From Acidianus brierleyi (GTDB taxonomy: Archaea; Thermoproteota; Thermoprotei_A; Sulfolobales; Sulfolobaceae): a DNA stretch of 64,000 nucleotides. The notes below the pieces were generated by a model, which searched no databases, had not been told where the DNA came from, and was given only the letters and a program-made list of their open reading frames with translations. Below, piece by piece: positions 9,349-17,498 of the stretch (position 1 is the stretch's first letter; every line of letters begins with the position of its first letter). The stretch spans positions 124,001 to 188,000 of the forward strand of contig NZ_CP029289.2 of NCBI RefSeq assembly GCF_003201835.2, read 5' to 3'. The position numbers were made by a program, and so were the translations under genes.

Positions 9349-10115
9349 TATTCCTTACTAGGGAACTTGCTATTTCTGACATCATCAATAAAGCTATTTA
9401 CTGCACTTAGTATTTCGTTATTTAAATCGAGATATTTCTTAGCAAAATATGGAGTAAATTCTCCAAGGCCTAGTAAATCATTTATAACGAGTATTTGTCC
9501 ATCGCAAAATGGACCTGCACCTATACAAATTGTTGGTACATTAACTTCTCTTGTTATTTTTTGTGCAATTTCAGAATACACGTTCTCGATTACTATAGAA
9601 AATACACCAGCACTTTCTAAAGCCTTAGCGTCTTCTAAAAGTTTAGCCTCATCTTTAACAATTTTATATCCACCAATCTCAAGAAATCGTTGTGGAGTAA
9701 GACCTATATGCCCCATAACAGGTATACCAGCTTTAACTATTTTACTTATTTTTCCTGAAATTTCTTTTCCACCTTCCAATTTTATTGCATCAGCACCATG
9801 TTTAACTAAGATACCCGCGTTTTTAATTGCTGCTTTACTTGAGTATTCATATGATAAGAAAGGCATATCCGCAACAATCAATTGATTGATCTTGGCATTT
9901 ACTACAGCTTTTAAATGATGTATTATATCTTTCATATTTACTGGAAGAGTGGAATTATAACCTAAAACTGCCATACCTAAGGAGTCTCCTACAAGTATTC
10001 CATCAAGCTGTGTCCTCCCTAAGATTTTCGTTATCGAATAATCGTAAGCCGTTAACATTACTATTTTGTCTTTCCCCTTCTTTTTCAGAAAGTTCTTTAT
10101 TGTTACCTTTTCCAT
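9327..10115 (-). CDS. panB: 3-methyl-2-oxobutanoate hydroxymethyltransferase (ketopantoate hydroxymethyltransferase)
   Basis: A 262-residue TIM-barrel enzyme of normal length. It adds a hydroxymethyl group from methylene-folate or pterin to 2-ketoisovalerate, the first committed step to pantoate. Metal and substrate segments are intact: VGDSLGMAVLGYNSTLPV, KLEGG, GHIGLTPQ and IGIGAGP-like (CIGAGPFCDGQ). The start at ATG 10115 matches the family N terminus (TIKNFLKKKGKDKIVMLTAYDYS). The upstream gene runs 113 bases into it in another frame, which is unusually long for this genome. Confidence 0.95.
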   Translation of the reverse strand: MEKVTIKNFLKKKGKDKIVMLTAYDYSITKILGRTQLDGILVGDSLGMAVLGYNSTLPVNMKDIIHHLKAVVNAKINQLIVADMPFLSYEYSSKAAIKNAGILVKHGADAIKLEGGKEISGKISKIVKAGIPVMGHIGLTPQRFLEIGGYKIVKDEAKLLEDAKALESAGVFSIVIENVYSEIAQKITREVNVPTICIGAGPFCDGQILVINDLLGLGEFTPYFAKKYLDLNNEILSAVNSFIDDVRNSKFPSKEYYRSLDN

Positions 10116-10680
10116 TTATCTTCACTGAAACTTTTGAGGCAAGAATTAAAATTCTCTTTATTCTATCAACAATATATTGTGTCTCTTCATAGGATTCTGC
10201 CTTCTTATACACATCTATCAAATAGTTCAGGTCGTCAAATGCAATTTTCTTAAATAATGCCTTATCTACGTCAGACAATTTAGTCTTACGAAGCATAAAC
10301 TCTAATCTTTTTTGAATGTTATCGAGGTCTAAGCTATTAGCCTGAATCTTTATTAACGTTATTTCAGGATCGTCGTTGTTATCGTCTATAACACTTTTTA
10401 CTTCATTAACGTCAATAAATTTCCACCAATGCTGGTTAGCAGATTTATATGAAGTTTCAATTATTCCAAAATCTCTCTCTAATGCCCTTAATATCATTTT
10501 AGGGTCTCCGCTATAGCCCTCTCGCTGTAATTCTGCGATCAATGTCTTATAGTCAAAGTCGCCTAACTCTTGATTTCCTCTTTCATCATATATAGTTATA
10601 GCAGATCTCAAGATAATCCTAGCTTTATCACCATATTTCAATATTGCTTCCAGTGTTCTATCTCTAACTCCTCCTATCAC
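10003..10680 (-). CDS. Conserved protein of unknown function with N-terminal winged-helix-like domain
   Basis: A 225-residue protein. Residues ~8-95 look like a winged helix (RTLEAILKYGDKARIIL to YSGDPKMILRALERDFGIIETSY, ending in WWKFID), the middle is helical, and the last ~45 residues are low-complexity and polar. The last 113 bases overlap panB out of frame, so this tail is encoded by the same DNA as the PanB N terminus. It could be a DNA-binding protein of Sulfolobales. I cannot name a family. It is probably co-transcribed with panB. Confidence 0.6.
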   Translation of the reverse strand: MIGGVRDRTLEAILKYGDKARIILRSAITIYDERGNQELGDFDYKTLIAELQREGYSGDPKMILRALERDFGIIETSYKSANQHWWKFIDVNEVKSVIDDNNDDPEITLIKIQANSLDLDNIQKRLEFMLRKTKLSDVDKALFKKIAFDDLNYLIDVYKKAESYEETQYIVDRIKRILILASKVSVKINGKGNNKELSEKEGERQNSNVNGLRLFDNENLREDTA

Positions 10681-10733
10681 TCTTAACTATTTCGCTAAAC
10701 ATTATATTATAGTAATTACAAGATAATCCTAGT

Positions 10734-11471
10734 ATGACTAATAATGACATTGCAGTAAGTGTTACTAATTTGAAGAAAAACTTTAAGACTAAACTTATAC
10801 TTGATGGCATATCGTTCAAGGTTAAAATAGGAGAAGTTTATGGAATTATAGGGCCTAATGGTGCTGGGAAAACTACTACGTTAAGGATTTTAGCTGGAAT
10901 AATTAAGCATTATTCTGGAAACGTGGAAATTTTTGGGTTAACACCAGAAATTGCTAGGAAGAATGGTTTAATCTCATATATGCCAGAAGACGCATTTCCT
11001 TATGATCGACTAACTGGATATGAAAACCTGATGTTTTACGCCCAGATATATTCTAGAGGAAATAAAAAAGAGACAAAGGAACTGATTGAAAGAGGTATCA
11101 AAATAGCAGATTTAGGAGATAGAATATACGATAGAACATCAGAATATAGTAGAGGAATGAAACGAAGGTTGCTTATAGCGAGAACGTTGATGGTAAGGCC
11201 AAAAGTAGCTATTTTAGACGAACCAACGTCAGCGTTGGATGTCGAATCTGCAATAAAAGTTAGAAAAACAATAAGAGAACTAAAAGGAGACACTACTATT
11301 ATACTCTCTTCTCATAACATGTTAGAGGTAGAATATCTCTGTGATGAGATTTCTTTAATAAATAATGGAAAAATTGTGGCTAATGGAAAACCTCAGGAAA
11401 TTGTAAAATTAACCGGTACAACTAACTTAGAAGAGGCATTTATAAAGGTTACAGATGGTGAAAAATGTTAA
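10734..11471 (+). CDS. ABC transporter ATP-binding protein (ABC-2 type exporter)
   Basis: A 245-residue nucleotide-binding subunit. Walker A GPNGAGKT is at 40-47, Walker B is VAILDEPTSALD, the switch histidine is in LSSHNM, and the signature loop is unusual (YSRGMKRR in place of LSGGQ). Subfamily resemblance is to NatA/DrrA-type exporters. It overlaps the permease start by seven bases, so it pairs with the next gene. Substrate unknown; multidrug, sodium or lipid export are all possible for the family. Confidence 0.9.
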   Translation: MTNNDIAVSVTNLKKNFKTKLILDGISFKVKIGEVYGIIGPNGAGKTTTLRILAGIIKHYSGNVEIFGLTPEIARKNGLISYMPEDAFPYDRLTGYENLMFYAQIYSRGNKKETKELIERGIKIADLGDRIYDRTSEYSRGMKRRLLIARTLMVRPKVAILDEPTSALDVESAIKVRKTIRELKGDTTIILSSHNMLEVEYLCDEISLINNGKIVANGKPQEIVKLTGTTNLEEAFIKVTDGEKC

Positions 11472-12642
11472 GATACCTATTATCCAAAGAATGGCTAGAC
11501 GTAAAAAGAGATAGAAAGCTAATTTTAGGCTCTATAATATTACCTCTACTATTATTACCACTAATCGGGATAATAATATTTGCTGCTGCTGTTTCTCAAC
11601 CACCAGTAGTAGAAATTGTAAATGAAAACTATTCAAATCTCCCCTATGTAAGAAATCTAGAATCTTATATACAAAGTAATGGGGTATAGCATATATTAAT
11701 TCATCAGTTCATATTCCAGATGTTCAAGTTGTATTTCCTAAAGAATTTGCAGAGAATGTAACAAATATAAATAGAACTGCAATAATTAAAATAACCTATG
11801 TTATCTCGTCTAATAGTAGAGCTTTTGATCTAGTTGAAAATGGACTTTACAATATTTTATATAATGTTTCTATTTACAGAATTCATGAGATAGAAAATAT
11901 ATCTCATGTTAACGTACCTCCACAAAAAATTCGAGAACCAGTAGAAATGTATCTACAATATATACAACCTACTGGAAAACATGTTACAAGTGCACAAGAT
12001 CAGTTTGCACAGTTAGCTAGAATAGTGGCAATAATTCTTTTTCCAGCATCTACGCCAGTAATATATTTTGTAACTGACGGAATACTTGGAGAGAAAGAAA
12101 GAAAAACATTAGAATCACTTCTGGCATCGCCAGTATCTGCAAGAGCCTTCATATTTTCTAAGATAATAATATCTATGATATTAGGCACAATATCCTCTAT
12201 AGGTGATATAGCAGGCTTAGTTATATTCTCTATTTTTGCTCCATTTATTGTTGGTGCATCAGTAAGTTTTTCGTTAAGTTTTGCAGTAGTAGTTCTCATA
12301 TTATATTTAACAATGATCTTCCTAACCGCAGCATTAAGCACTTTCGTTCTAGTTCTAGTAGGGGGATCTAGCAGAAATATACAAATAATCAACTTCCTAA
12401 TAACTAGTTTCGGTCTTTTAGCTTCTTTTTCAGCGTTATTTGTTAACTTTGGAAACTTAACTTTTCCTATGTCTATGATTTTAGTAATACCTTATGTACA
12501 GATTGTAGCGTCACTTCTTTTATATGTCTTCGGTTTAATACTAGAATCTATATTCTATATATCAGGAACAATATTAGCTAGTATATTATTAATACTGATA
12601 TCGTCAAAACTCCTTGATAACGAAAGACTTCTACTCAAATAA
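11465..12642 (+). pseudogene. ABC-2 type permease, interrupted by an apparent frameshift
   Basis: The start (MLRYLLSKEWLDVKRDRKLILGS, then a membrane helix) is in one frame and stops at TAG 11687-11689. The next frame is open without interruption from about 11680 to 12642 and encodes the rest of the ectodomain and five or six membrane helices (NatB/ABC-2 fold). The switch sits at a run of four Gs (11681-11684). With five Gs the two parts join as one protein of about 392 residues, which is the right size and order for this family. It is therefore either a homopolymer error in the sequence, a recent loss, or, less likely, programmed slippage. Confidence 0.8.
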
Positions 12643-12674
12643 GATTTTTAATTTTTGAAAGACGAAGATAAGAT

Positions 12675-12905
12675 ATGAGTATTGTAAAAGGATATGTACT
12701 TTTAATAACTTCAATAGGTAAAGAAACGGATATAGTAAACGATTTAAAAAGAATTCAAGGAGTTAAAGAAGCAACACCTGTATATGGAGAATATGATATA
12801 GTAGTAGAAATAGAAGCCCCGACACTCGAAGAGTTGAATAAAGTTATATCTCAAATTAGAAGAAATTCAAATATAATAAGAACAGTAACACTTATCTCAA
12901 TGTAA
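12675..12905 (+). CDS. Stand-alone RAM domain protein (Lrp/AsnC effector domain without HTH)
   Basis: A 76-residue protein that covers only the ligand-binding/oligomerisation half of Lrp/AsnC regulators: beta-alpha-beta-beta-alpha-beta with the YGEYDIVVEIEA core. No DNA-binding helix-turn-helix is present, and none lies upstream in any frame that would be missed. Such proteins form multimers, bind amino acids, and may co-assemble with full-length Lrp proteins. It lies 32 bases after the permease and could be the last gene of that transcript. Its stop codon adjoins the box C/D sRNA on the other strand. Confidence 0.85.
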   Translation: MSIVKGYVLLITSIGKETDIVNDLKRIQGVKEATPVYGEYDIVVEIEAPTLEELNKVISQIRRNSNIIRTVTLISM

Positions 12906-12906
12906 C

Positions 12907-12959
12907 TCAGTTATTTTAAGTCAACTCCTCATTTTTTCAGTACGTCCCTGCGACATCAT
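12907..12959 (-). ncRNA. Box C/D guide sRNA, predicted to target 16S rRNA
   Basis: Read on the minus strand the boxes occur in order with canonical spacing: C AUGAUGU (12953-12959), 12-nt guide (12941-12952), D' CUGA (12937-12940), 4-nt spacer, C' AUGAGGA (12926-12932), 15-nt guide (12911-12925), D CUGA (12907-12910). The U at C-box position 7 can pair with the A before box D, so the kink-turn stem is kept. The D' guide contains GCAGGGACGUA, which is complementary to UACGUCCCUGC, a stretch I recall as conserved near the 3' end of archaeal 16S rRNA (E. coli U1376-1386 region). The fifth-base rule would place 2'-O-methylation at the U equivalent to 1380. The D guide has no target I recognise. 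Ends are approximate. Confidence 0.75.
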
Positions 12960-12971
12960 TTTTTAAATAAT

Positions 12972-13027
12972 TGGGACCCACCTATGCTCATATGCTCTCG
13001 GAACACGAGAACATTTCACATAGGTCC
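12972..13027. repeat. Nested inverted repeat (possible structured RNA) between convergent genes
   Basis: The outer arms ACCTATG (12980-12986) and CATAGGT (13019-13025) enclose an inner hairpin TCTCG (12996-13000), loop gaaca, CGAGA (13006-13010). GGACC at 12974-12978 could also pair with GGTCC at 13023-13027. The region is more GC-rich than its surroundings. It lies between the sRNA and the end of the ribbon-helix-helix gene, downstream of both flanking genes. It could be a 3' structure or an independent RNA; no known family is recognised. Confidence 0.4.
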
Positions 13028-13053
13028 ACAATATAATTACTTATAAAAGTATT

Positions 13054-13353
13054 TTAAGCGTTTTCTCTTTTAATCTCAACTTCTTCAGTATCTTCATCTT
13101 CTCCTTCTTCTAAAAGCTTAATTTTCTTTACTAGCTCAGAAACCATAGCGTCAAGCTGAGCTACCTTAGCTTCCAGAAAAGCTACACTTTCTTCATATTG
13201 CTCTCCATTTTCTTCTCCTGTATCTTCTTTACCTTCTATACCTTGTTTTATAAAAAACTTAACTAAGTCAGTTATCTGAACTCCCATATCGTCAGCTTTT
13301 CTCCTTAATTCTTCATATAAAGACTCTGGTAGTGATAAATGAATTGTCGGCAA
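13054..13353 (-). CDS. Ribbon-helix-helix protein with acidic coiled-coil tail
   Basis: A 99-residue protein. Residues 1-45 form a MetJ/Arc-type ribbon-helix-helix (strand PTIHLSLPESLY, then ELRRKADDMGVQITDLVKFFIKQG). Residues ~50-99 are very acidic and end in a heptad-like helix (VAFLEAKVAQLDAMVSELVKKIKLLEE) that probably makes a coiled coil. It would bind DNA as a dimer, with the tail allowing higher-order assembly. Targets are unknown. It is divergent from a second, much smaller RHH gene at 13498, so the shared 144-bp region may be autoregulated; this is inference. Confidence 0.85.
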   Translation of the reverse strand: MPTIHLSLPESLYEELRRKADDMGVQITDLVKFFIKQGIEGKEDTGEENGEQYEESVAFLEAKVAQLDAMVSELVKKIKLLEEGEDEDTEEVEIKRENA

Positions 13354-13496
13354 CTGTATTCTCCTCTCAATAATAATCTATGAAATACAAATATATTAAT
13401 CTTGCATATTTAGTCTTCCTCTTTTAGTTAAAAGACTGTAATATCGCTCTAGAAAATACTTAAACCTTACAAGAGGAAGATATAATATAGATCTAG

Positions 13497-13663
<167 letters not shown>

Positions 13664-13674
<11 letters not shown>

Positions 13675-14278
13675 AATAGATTATTTCTCCCTTTTCTATA
13701 TCTTCAAAGTAATTTTTGTTTAATTCTCTTATTTTCCATCCCATTTTTCTTAAGAATTCATCTGGTGGATCTAACGGCATTAAATGTCCATTAACCCAAT
13801 AATGCATTGGTATTACCGTACTTGGTTTTAAATCATTTATTAAATCTATAGCCTCCTTATAATCAATTGTTATTAGCCCTCCTATTGGTATCATCAAGAT
13901 ATCTGGTGAAGAAATTTCTTTAATGATTTTTTCACTTAGTTTATCACATACATCACCTAAATGAACTATGATACTTTTTCCAGTATCAATTCTATATATA
14001 GCAGTTTCTCCTCTTCTTTTTCCATTCTCCTTATCATGGAATGCTCTTAAACCCAATATTTTATATCCTTCAAAAGTATAATTTCCATAAAAGGACTGTT
14101 TTATTTCCTTAAATTTTAGTAATTGATAGGCGTTATGATCATAATGATCGTGAGTTATTAAGACTAGATCTGTATATTCTACATTAGGTTTAGTTAATCC
14201 TATACTGCCTCCATCATGCGGATCTATTAAAATCTTATCATCTATGGAAAACATAGAATGTCCAAAATATTTTATCAT
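13664..14278 (-). CDS. MBL-fold metal-dependent hydrolase
   Basis: A 204-residue metallo-beta-lactamase-fold protein of the UPF0173 type. Metal ligands are visible: THDHYDHN (HxHxDH), FHDKENGKRRGETA, HLGDVCD and a C-terminal PMHYW. The N terminus MIKYFGHSMFSIDDKILIDPHDG matches the family start. It is cytoplasmic and its substrate is unknown for most members. It lies 16 bases downstream of the isopropylmalate synthase-family gene, so they may be co-transcribed. Confidence 0.88.
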
Positions 14279-14294
14279 AAAAAATATAAGGAAA

Positions 14295-15432
14295 TTACGA
14301 GTTCAAAAGCTTGATTGCTATGTTTTTAGCTTCTTCTGAAGTTATCTTATTACCTTCATCAGCAAGTTTCTTAACTTCTTGTAGAACTATTTTCAGCTGA
14401 TCGTCGTTCAGATAAATACCTTGATCTTCTAAGACTTTCTTTAATCCATGAATTCCACTATGTTTGCCTAATGCTATTCTCCTAAAATTACCTACTTCTT
14501 CAGGGCTTATAGGCTCATAAGTTAATGGATTTTCAACTACACCATGAACATGTATTCCGGCCTCATGTCCGAAAGCGTTTTCACCTACTATTGCTTTAAA
14601 GTATGGTATAGGAATTCCAGTAATTTCGGAAACTAACTTACTTGTATCGTAAAGCATCCAAGTTTTAATATTTACATCAAATCCCATAAGTTTCTTTAAA
14701 GCCATGACTACTTCCTCTAGTGATGCATTACCTGCTCTTTCACCTATTCCATTTACTGTAACATGAACTTGTCTAGCTCCCGCCGCAACGCCTGCTATAG
14801 AATTGGCAGTAGCTAGGCCAAAATCGTTATGACAATGCACGCTTACTATCTTATCATTTGTAGCGCTAACTATTTCTTTTATTAAGTTATAAAATCTGAA
14901 AGGATCCATTGTACCTACAGTATCTGGTATATTTATCCTATCAGCCCCTGCTTCTAGTGCAGTTTTTATAGCTCTAATCAAAAATTCATTTTCAGTCCTC
15001 GTAGCATCTTCTGGACTATATTCAACAACTAATCCATGATCCTTGGCATATCTAACATTATCATATATTTTTTCAAGAACCTCGTCTCTAGTCATTTTCA
15101 GTTTATATTTCAAATGTATATCTGATGTAGCTATAAATATATGAATACTAGAAAGACCCGTACTAATTACCTTATCTATATCATACTTATTTGCTCTAGC
15201 TAATCCAATGACTTCAGTGTTATCACCAACTTCCTCTAGAATTTTCTTAGTAGCTATAAACTCTCCTTCTGAAGATGCAGGAAAACCTGCTTCAATTACA
15301 TCGACTCCTAATTTTGATAATTGCTTAGCTATTCTAACTTTTTGCTCCACAGTTAGATCAATACCAGGAGCCTGTTCACCGTCTCTTAAGGTAGTATCTA
15401 AGACTCTAACTTTAGGCTTGGAGAATACTCAT
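14295..15432 (-). CDS. 2-isopropylmalate/homocitrate synthase family enzyme with disrupted start
   Basis: The continuous frame covers a DRE-TIM acyltransferase of ~378 residues: RVLDTTLRDGEQAPG near the N terminus, EAGFPASSEGE, HCHNDFGLATANSIAG and NGIGERAGNASLEE. It lacks the LeuA allosteric C-terminal domain, like the short archaeal forms. The frame has no ATG, GTG or TTG upstream of the essential RDGEQ motif: an in-frame TGA precedes it, and the first possible start (GTG, 15350) would delete catalytic residues. The ATG at 15430-15432 is one frame off. Removing one base at the CC (forward GG 15420-15421) gives MSILKPKVRVLDTTLRDGEQ. A sequence error or a real frameshift is implied. The product is 2-isopropylmalate, homocitrate or citramalate; I cannot decide which. 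Confidence 0.8.
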
Positions 15433-15468
15433 ACCCCAACACACTCAGATTGATAACTATTTTAACTT

Positions 15469-16093
15469 TTATAAATTTTGCTCTAAAGTCAACTTGACAA
15501 TTTCTTTAGCAATTTTTAGTTTGTTTCTCTTTATCCATGAAATTGGTACATCAGACAACAAATACGGTTTAGAAAATTTTCCTATCAAATTTGAATCAAA
15601 ATCCATTCCATATAGAATTATTTTTGAAGCTCCAAATTTTTTTGCTATAACAACTGCTCTGTCTCCATCAGTAAATCCTCCAAATAAATTTATTCTCCCA
15701 AACGGTGAGACTTGAGCTGTGCCTATAACCTTAGTCATATTATATACTTTATGGAGTAAATTGATGTTATTTCCGTGAGCATGAACTACGTAAACCGAAT
15801 TGGGAAATGTTTCTATTCCATCTAAATCTGTTACAATAATATCTGGAATTATTCCCTTAGATACTAGATAATTGGTAGCTCCATCAGCAGAAATAATGAC
15901 TTCTTCCCTAATTTTGTCTATTTTTTCTAAACTTGGGCCTGCTCCTATTACTGCAACCTCTTTGTGATTTAATATATTAAGTAAATCCACCGGGTTATCA
16001 CTTAATATTTCGTTCAAAATTGATGCTGATTTATAATCATCTATTTCCTTAAATCCAAAAATTGACCTTATTCTTGAATAAAAATTTAGCCAC
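15469..16093 (-). CDS. mptE: 6-hydroxymethyl-7,8-dihydropterin pyrophosphokinase, MptE type, with disrupted start
   Basis: The core AVIGAGPSLEKIDKI..SADGATNYLV..PDIIVTDLDG and GFTDGDRAV is the archaeal MptE (DUF115) pyrophosphokinase, which transfers pyrophosphate from ATP to hydroxymethyldihydropterin. The only standard start in the frame is TTG at 16017, giving 182 residues. The frame stays open upstream and encodes family-like sequence (FYSRIRSIFGFKEIDDYKSA) with no start codon. A GTG at 16091-16093 is one frame off and would connect if the run of five Ts (forward A 16080-16084) had four, giving 207 residues. It follows the TusA-like gene and sits near PTPS and DHPS-like genes of pterin synthesis. 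Confidence 0.82.
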
Positions 16094-16289
16094 CAGAAAG
16101 TACTGTAAAGAATATTTTATCACCATCTTTCTTTAATATTTCTATATGAAAGATTTTTATAATATCTTCATAATAAGGATTACTAGTAGAAATTATAAAT
16201 ACTATGTCTTTTCCTTTCAAGAAATATATTGCATCAATTGGATTGAATCCGCATTCCTCAGAATCTAAATTAACATAATCTAAAACCAT
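16086..16289 (-). CDS. Small TusA-like protein ending in Gly-Gly
   Basis: A 67-residue protein from ATG 16289; a TTG at 16340 would add 17 residues. The order LDYVNLDSEECGFNPIDAIYFL, then STSNPYYEDIIKIF, then a C-terminal strand resembles the TusA beta-alpha-beta-alpha-beta-beta fold, but the sulfur-carrying CPxP is altered to CGFNP. The protein ends in SGG, as E. coli TusA also ends in GG. Either a divergent sulfur carrier or an unrelated small protein is possible. It directly precedes and slightly overlaps the extended mptE frame. Confidence 0.5.
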   Translation of the reverse strand: MVLDYVNLDSEECGFNPIDAIYFLKGKDIVFIISTSNPYYEDIIKIFHIEILKKDGDKIFFTVLSGG

Positions 16290-16510
16290 TATTATGTTTA
16301 TCAGTATAGTAGGGAAAAATCTTTCTATACTATCTCTCAATCACGAAAGATAGTTGTTCTAGAGAAATACGCTATCAAATAAGAAGGTTTAAGTTTGTTT
16401 TTAATGAGAAGAAATGAAATAAATAGTACTTTTACATTATATAAAATAATTACAAATTTACTACATAAGTTAGCTTTAAGTTTATTATTATCACTTATAA
16501 AATAGACCTT

Positions 16511-16996
16511 ATGGAAAAGGAATACTTAGAAGATAAACCTTCAATGGATATTAATATTATCGAAATTAATGTGCCTTGTGGTATTCATTGTCTAGAAAAT
16601 TCCAAATATAGAGATCTTCTAAAAAATGAGAACTTTAGGGCTCAGCTTGAAGTCGTAGATAGCCTAACTGATTTAATTAACACAAATGTAGATACTTTAA
16701 AACGTGAATTAGAAGATATTTTTAGTAATTACAATGTAAATATATATAATTTAATTTATACTATATTTAGGCTTATAGAGTATGGAGGAGACGTTATAAT
16801 AGGAAATGGAATTAAATATAATGATAAGATTATAGCAGAAGGAAATTTTGAGACTTTAATGCAAATATATAAAAAAATAGAAGATATCAGAAAAAATTCA
16901 AATATTATTTCTATATGCGATGAAATAAGATATCTTGAAGAAGCTTTATGGGAGCATTTTAATAAGAATCTAAGGAGGTCATTATATGAAAGTTAA
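16511..16996 (+). CDS. Protein of unknown function, operon partner of PTPS
   Basis: A 161-residue mainly alpha-helical acidic protein that I do not recognise. It has an N-terminal stretch with INVPCGIHCLE (two Cys and one His, possible metal site), long helices, and a RYLEEALWEHFNKNLRRS tail. There are no membrane segments. It overlaps the start of the PTPS gene by 11 bases and must be co-transcribed with it, so a role near pterin or modified-base synthesis is possible but unproven. Confidence 0.6.
   Translation: MEKEYLEDKPSMDINIIEINVPCGIHCLENSKYRDLLKNENFRAQLEVVDSLTDLINTNVDTLKRELEDIFSNYNVNIYNLIYTIFRLIEYGGDVIIGNGIKYNDKIIAEGNFETLMQIYKKIEDIRKNSNIISICDEIRYLEEALWEHFNKNLRRSLYES
16974..16979 (+). 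promoter_or_regulatory. Strong Shine-Dalgarno site for the PTPS gene
   Basis: GGAGGT lies six bases upstream of ATG 16986 and inside the end of the preceding gene. It fixes the PTPS start and fits the rule in Sulfolobales that internal operon genes, unlike leaderless first genes, use Shine-Dalgarno sites. Confidence 0.85.
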
Positions 16997-17402
16997 AGTT
17001 GGAATAGAGGGTTTCACGATAGATTCCGCACACTATACATTATCTTCTCCTCAAGATTCGCAACTTCATGGACATACTTATATATTAAATGTAGAGATAG
17101 AAGGTGAGGTAAATCCTTCCAACGGTTTTGTAATTGATTTTAATATAGCAAAAAAAACTATTCAAGACATAATATCTAAGTGGGATCATAAATTTATAGT
17201 ACCAACAGATGATTATAATAAGATAAATATAGAAGCACCCTTCAAAGTTGAAGTAAAAAATATAGATGCGCCTTTTCCTACTGCAGAATATATAGCAATA
17301 GAAGTGGCTAGAGACATATATGAGAAGCTTGATAGAAAATTCAAAATAGCTGTAAAAATCTATGAAGGAAAGGATTCTTATGCTATTGTAGAATATCCAT
17401 AA
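16986..17402 (+). CDS. 6-pyruvoyl-tetrahydropterin synthase (PTPS/QueD) family protein lacking the usual catalytic Cys
   Basis: A 138-residue PTPS-fold protein. The zinc ligands are present (H16 in SAHYT, H28 and H30 in LHGHTY), as are GFVIDFNIAKK, WDHKF and PFPTAEYIA. At the place of the catalytic cysteine of QueD (four residues before HGH) there is D24. Some archaeal PTPS variants without this Cys cleave the side chain of dihydroneopterin triphosphate to give 6-hydroxymethyldihydropterin, which would feed MptE nearby. That is the likeliest role from context; a queuosine/archaeosine role is less favoured. Confidence 0.82.
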   Translation: MKVKVGIEGFTIDSAHYTLSSPQDSQLHGHTYILNVEIEGEVNPSNGFVIDFNIAKKTIQDIISKWDHKFIVPTDDYNKINIEAPFKVEVKNIDAPFPTAEYIAIEVARDIYEKLDRKFKIAVKIYEGKDSYAIVEYP

Positions 17403-17498
17403 TTTTCAAAGTCAAAATCATACAAATAGACTTAACATAAAAAAGAATTTTAAGTAAAATAACACACATTCTTGTGGAAATATTTTAGATAATATAAA

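Noticed and set aside
11680..11690. Programmed -1 ribosomal frameshifting at GGGG
   Set aside because: No canonical slippery heptamer, and the P-site tRNA would re-pair poorly; a homopolymer error is simpler.
16404..16505. 33-codon ATG frame (MRRNEINSTFTLYKIITNLL then LALSLLLSLIK) ending five bases before the gene at 16511
   Set aside because: It lies in AT-rich promoter sequence, has no well-placed TATA or Shine-Dalgarno, and its composition is what random AT-rich DNA gives.
16986..17402. Assignment as QueD (queuosine/archaeosine pathway)
   Set aside because: The catalytic cysteine is absent and neighbours are pterin genes, so a generic PTPS-family call is safer.
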